This document shows positions 5,243 through 5,388 of a DNA stretch of 5,388 bases, in pieces. This stretch comes from Anaerolineae bacterium (lineage in GTDB: Bacteria; Chloroflexota; Anaerolineae; Aggregatilineales; Phototrophicaceae), in NCBI GenBank assembly GCA_028284565.1, contig JANQRM010000273.1:1-5388 (forward strand), read 5' to 3'. A program made the position numbers and the translations under genes. The stretch's first letter is position 1, and the number at the start of each line of letters is the position of its first letter. The notes under the pieces were generated by a model that saw only the letters and a program-made list of their open reading frames with translations, was not told the DNA's origin and did no database searches.

Positions 5243-5388
5243 ATGCACCAAGAGATTCGCTTTTGTCGTGCGCATGATGATGTCCGTCTCGCCTATGCCC
5301 AATCTGGAGGTGGCTATCCGATTGTGCGGGTGGGGACTTTTCTTACGCATCTGGAATATGATTGGGAGAGTCTGATTTGGCGACCATG
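5243..5388 (+). CDS. N-terminus of an alpha/beta-hydrolase sensor-type protein, 3'-truncated
   Basis: The frame from ATG 5243 stays open to the window end (48 codons). It begins HQEIRFCRAHDDVRLAYAQS, then reads IVRVGTFLTHLEYDWESLIW. This matches the N-terminus of alpha/beta-hydrolase proteins starting with an IRFC-x-S-x-DG-x-R-x-AYA pattern and a WLTHLE-x-DW-x-S-P-x-W motif. In that family the hydrolase domain is commonly followed by a LuxR helix-turn-helix or a nucleotide-cyclase domain, acting as a sensor; the output domain here is outside the window. An in-frame TGA at 5225 limits the start. There is no Shine-Dalgarno close to the ATG, but a good promoter lies 36 bp upstream. A longer reading frame at 5175-5375 overlaps it in another register and has no family resemblance. 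The family call is from remembered motifs. Confidence 0.8.
   Translation, partial: MHQEIRFCRAHDDVRLAYAQSGGGYPIVRVGTFLTHLEYDWESLIWRP

Noticed and set aside
5175..5375. Open frame of 66 codons at the right end
   Set aside because: It overlaps the recognisable hydrolase N-terminus at 5243 in another frame, starts with an unsupported TTG and has no family resemblance.
1..5388. CRISPR array, tRNA or rRNA gene, or defence/toxin-antitoxin system
   Set aside because: No regularly spaced repeats, cloverleaf or conserved RNA core were seen, and no protein shows nuclease, toxin or defence motifs apart from the phosphoesterase, whose motifs fit the YfcE type.

Overview
The window is a run of short, separately regulated genes of the kind carried by free-living environmental bacteria. 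The repertoire points to Chloroflexota (an Anaerolineae-like lineage): two TetR regulators, a stand-alone CoA-binding protein, a lumazine-binding/NTF2-like protein, a YfcE-type phosphoesterase, and the start of a long alpha/beta-hydrolase sensor-type protein. The taxonomic assignment is inferred from remembered protein resemblance; no rRNA or marker gene is present. Predicted promoters resemble ordinary sigma-70 -35/-10 boxes, and Shine-Dalgarno (SD) sites vary from good to absent.

Layout: (1) 3-1239, plus strand: the 3' part of an alpha/beta hydrolase, a short GC-rich hairpin repeat, then a TetR regulator with a WHG-type C-terminal domain. (2) 1296-2444: a second TetR regulator on the minus strand, divergent from a 125-residue four-helix membrane protein. 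The 105 bp between them hold a perfect 8+8 bp inverted repeat lying exactly in the -35/-10 interval of the plus promoter and next to the minus promoter, so this looks like a self-contained repressor/target pair. (3) 2445-3140: a CoA_binding_2 protein with its own promoter candidate and a strong rho-independent terminator. (4) 3141-4096: about 1 kb without an intact gene. It holds a frameshifted fragment of an IS1182-like transposase, a second GC-rich hairpin repeat, possible coding debris on the minus strand, and a cluster of TGACA half-sites leading to the next promoter. (5) 4097-5158: a putative lumazine-binding/NTF2-fold protein with a terminator, then a metallophosphoesterase. (6) 5243-end: the first 48 codons of an alpha/beta-hydrolase protein of a type often fused to LuxR or nucleotide-cyclase output domains.

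The genes do not form one pathway. The clearest functional unit is the TetR/operator/membrane-protein pair at 1296-2444. I did not find a convincing undescribed multi-gene system. The most interesting signals are regulatory architecture and decayed mobile DNA.
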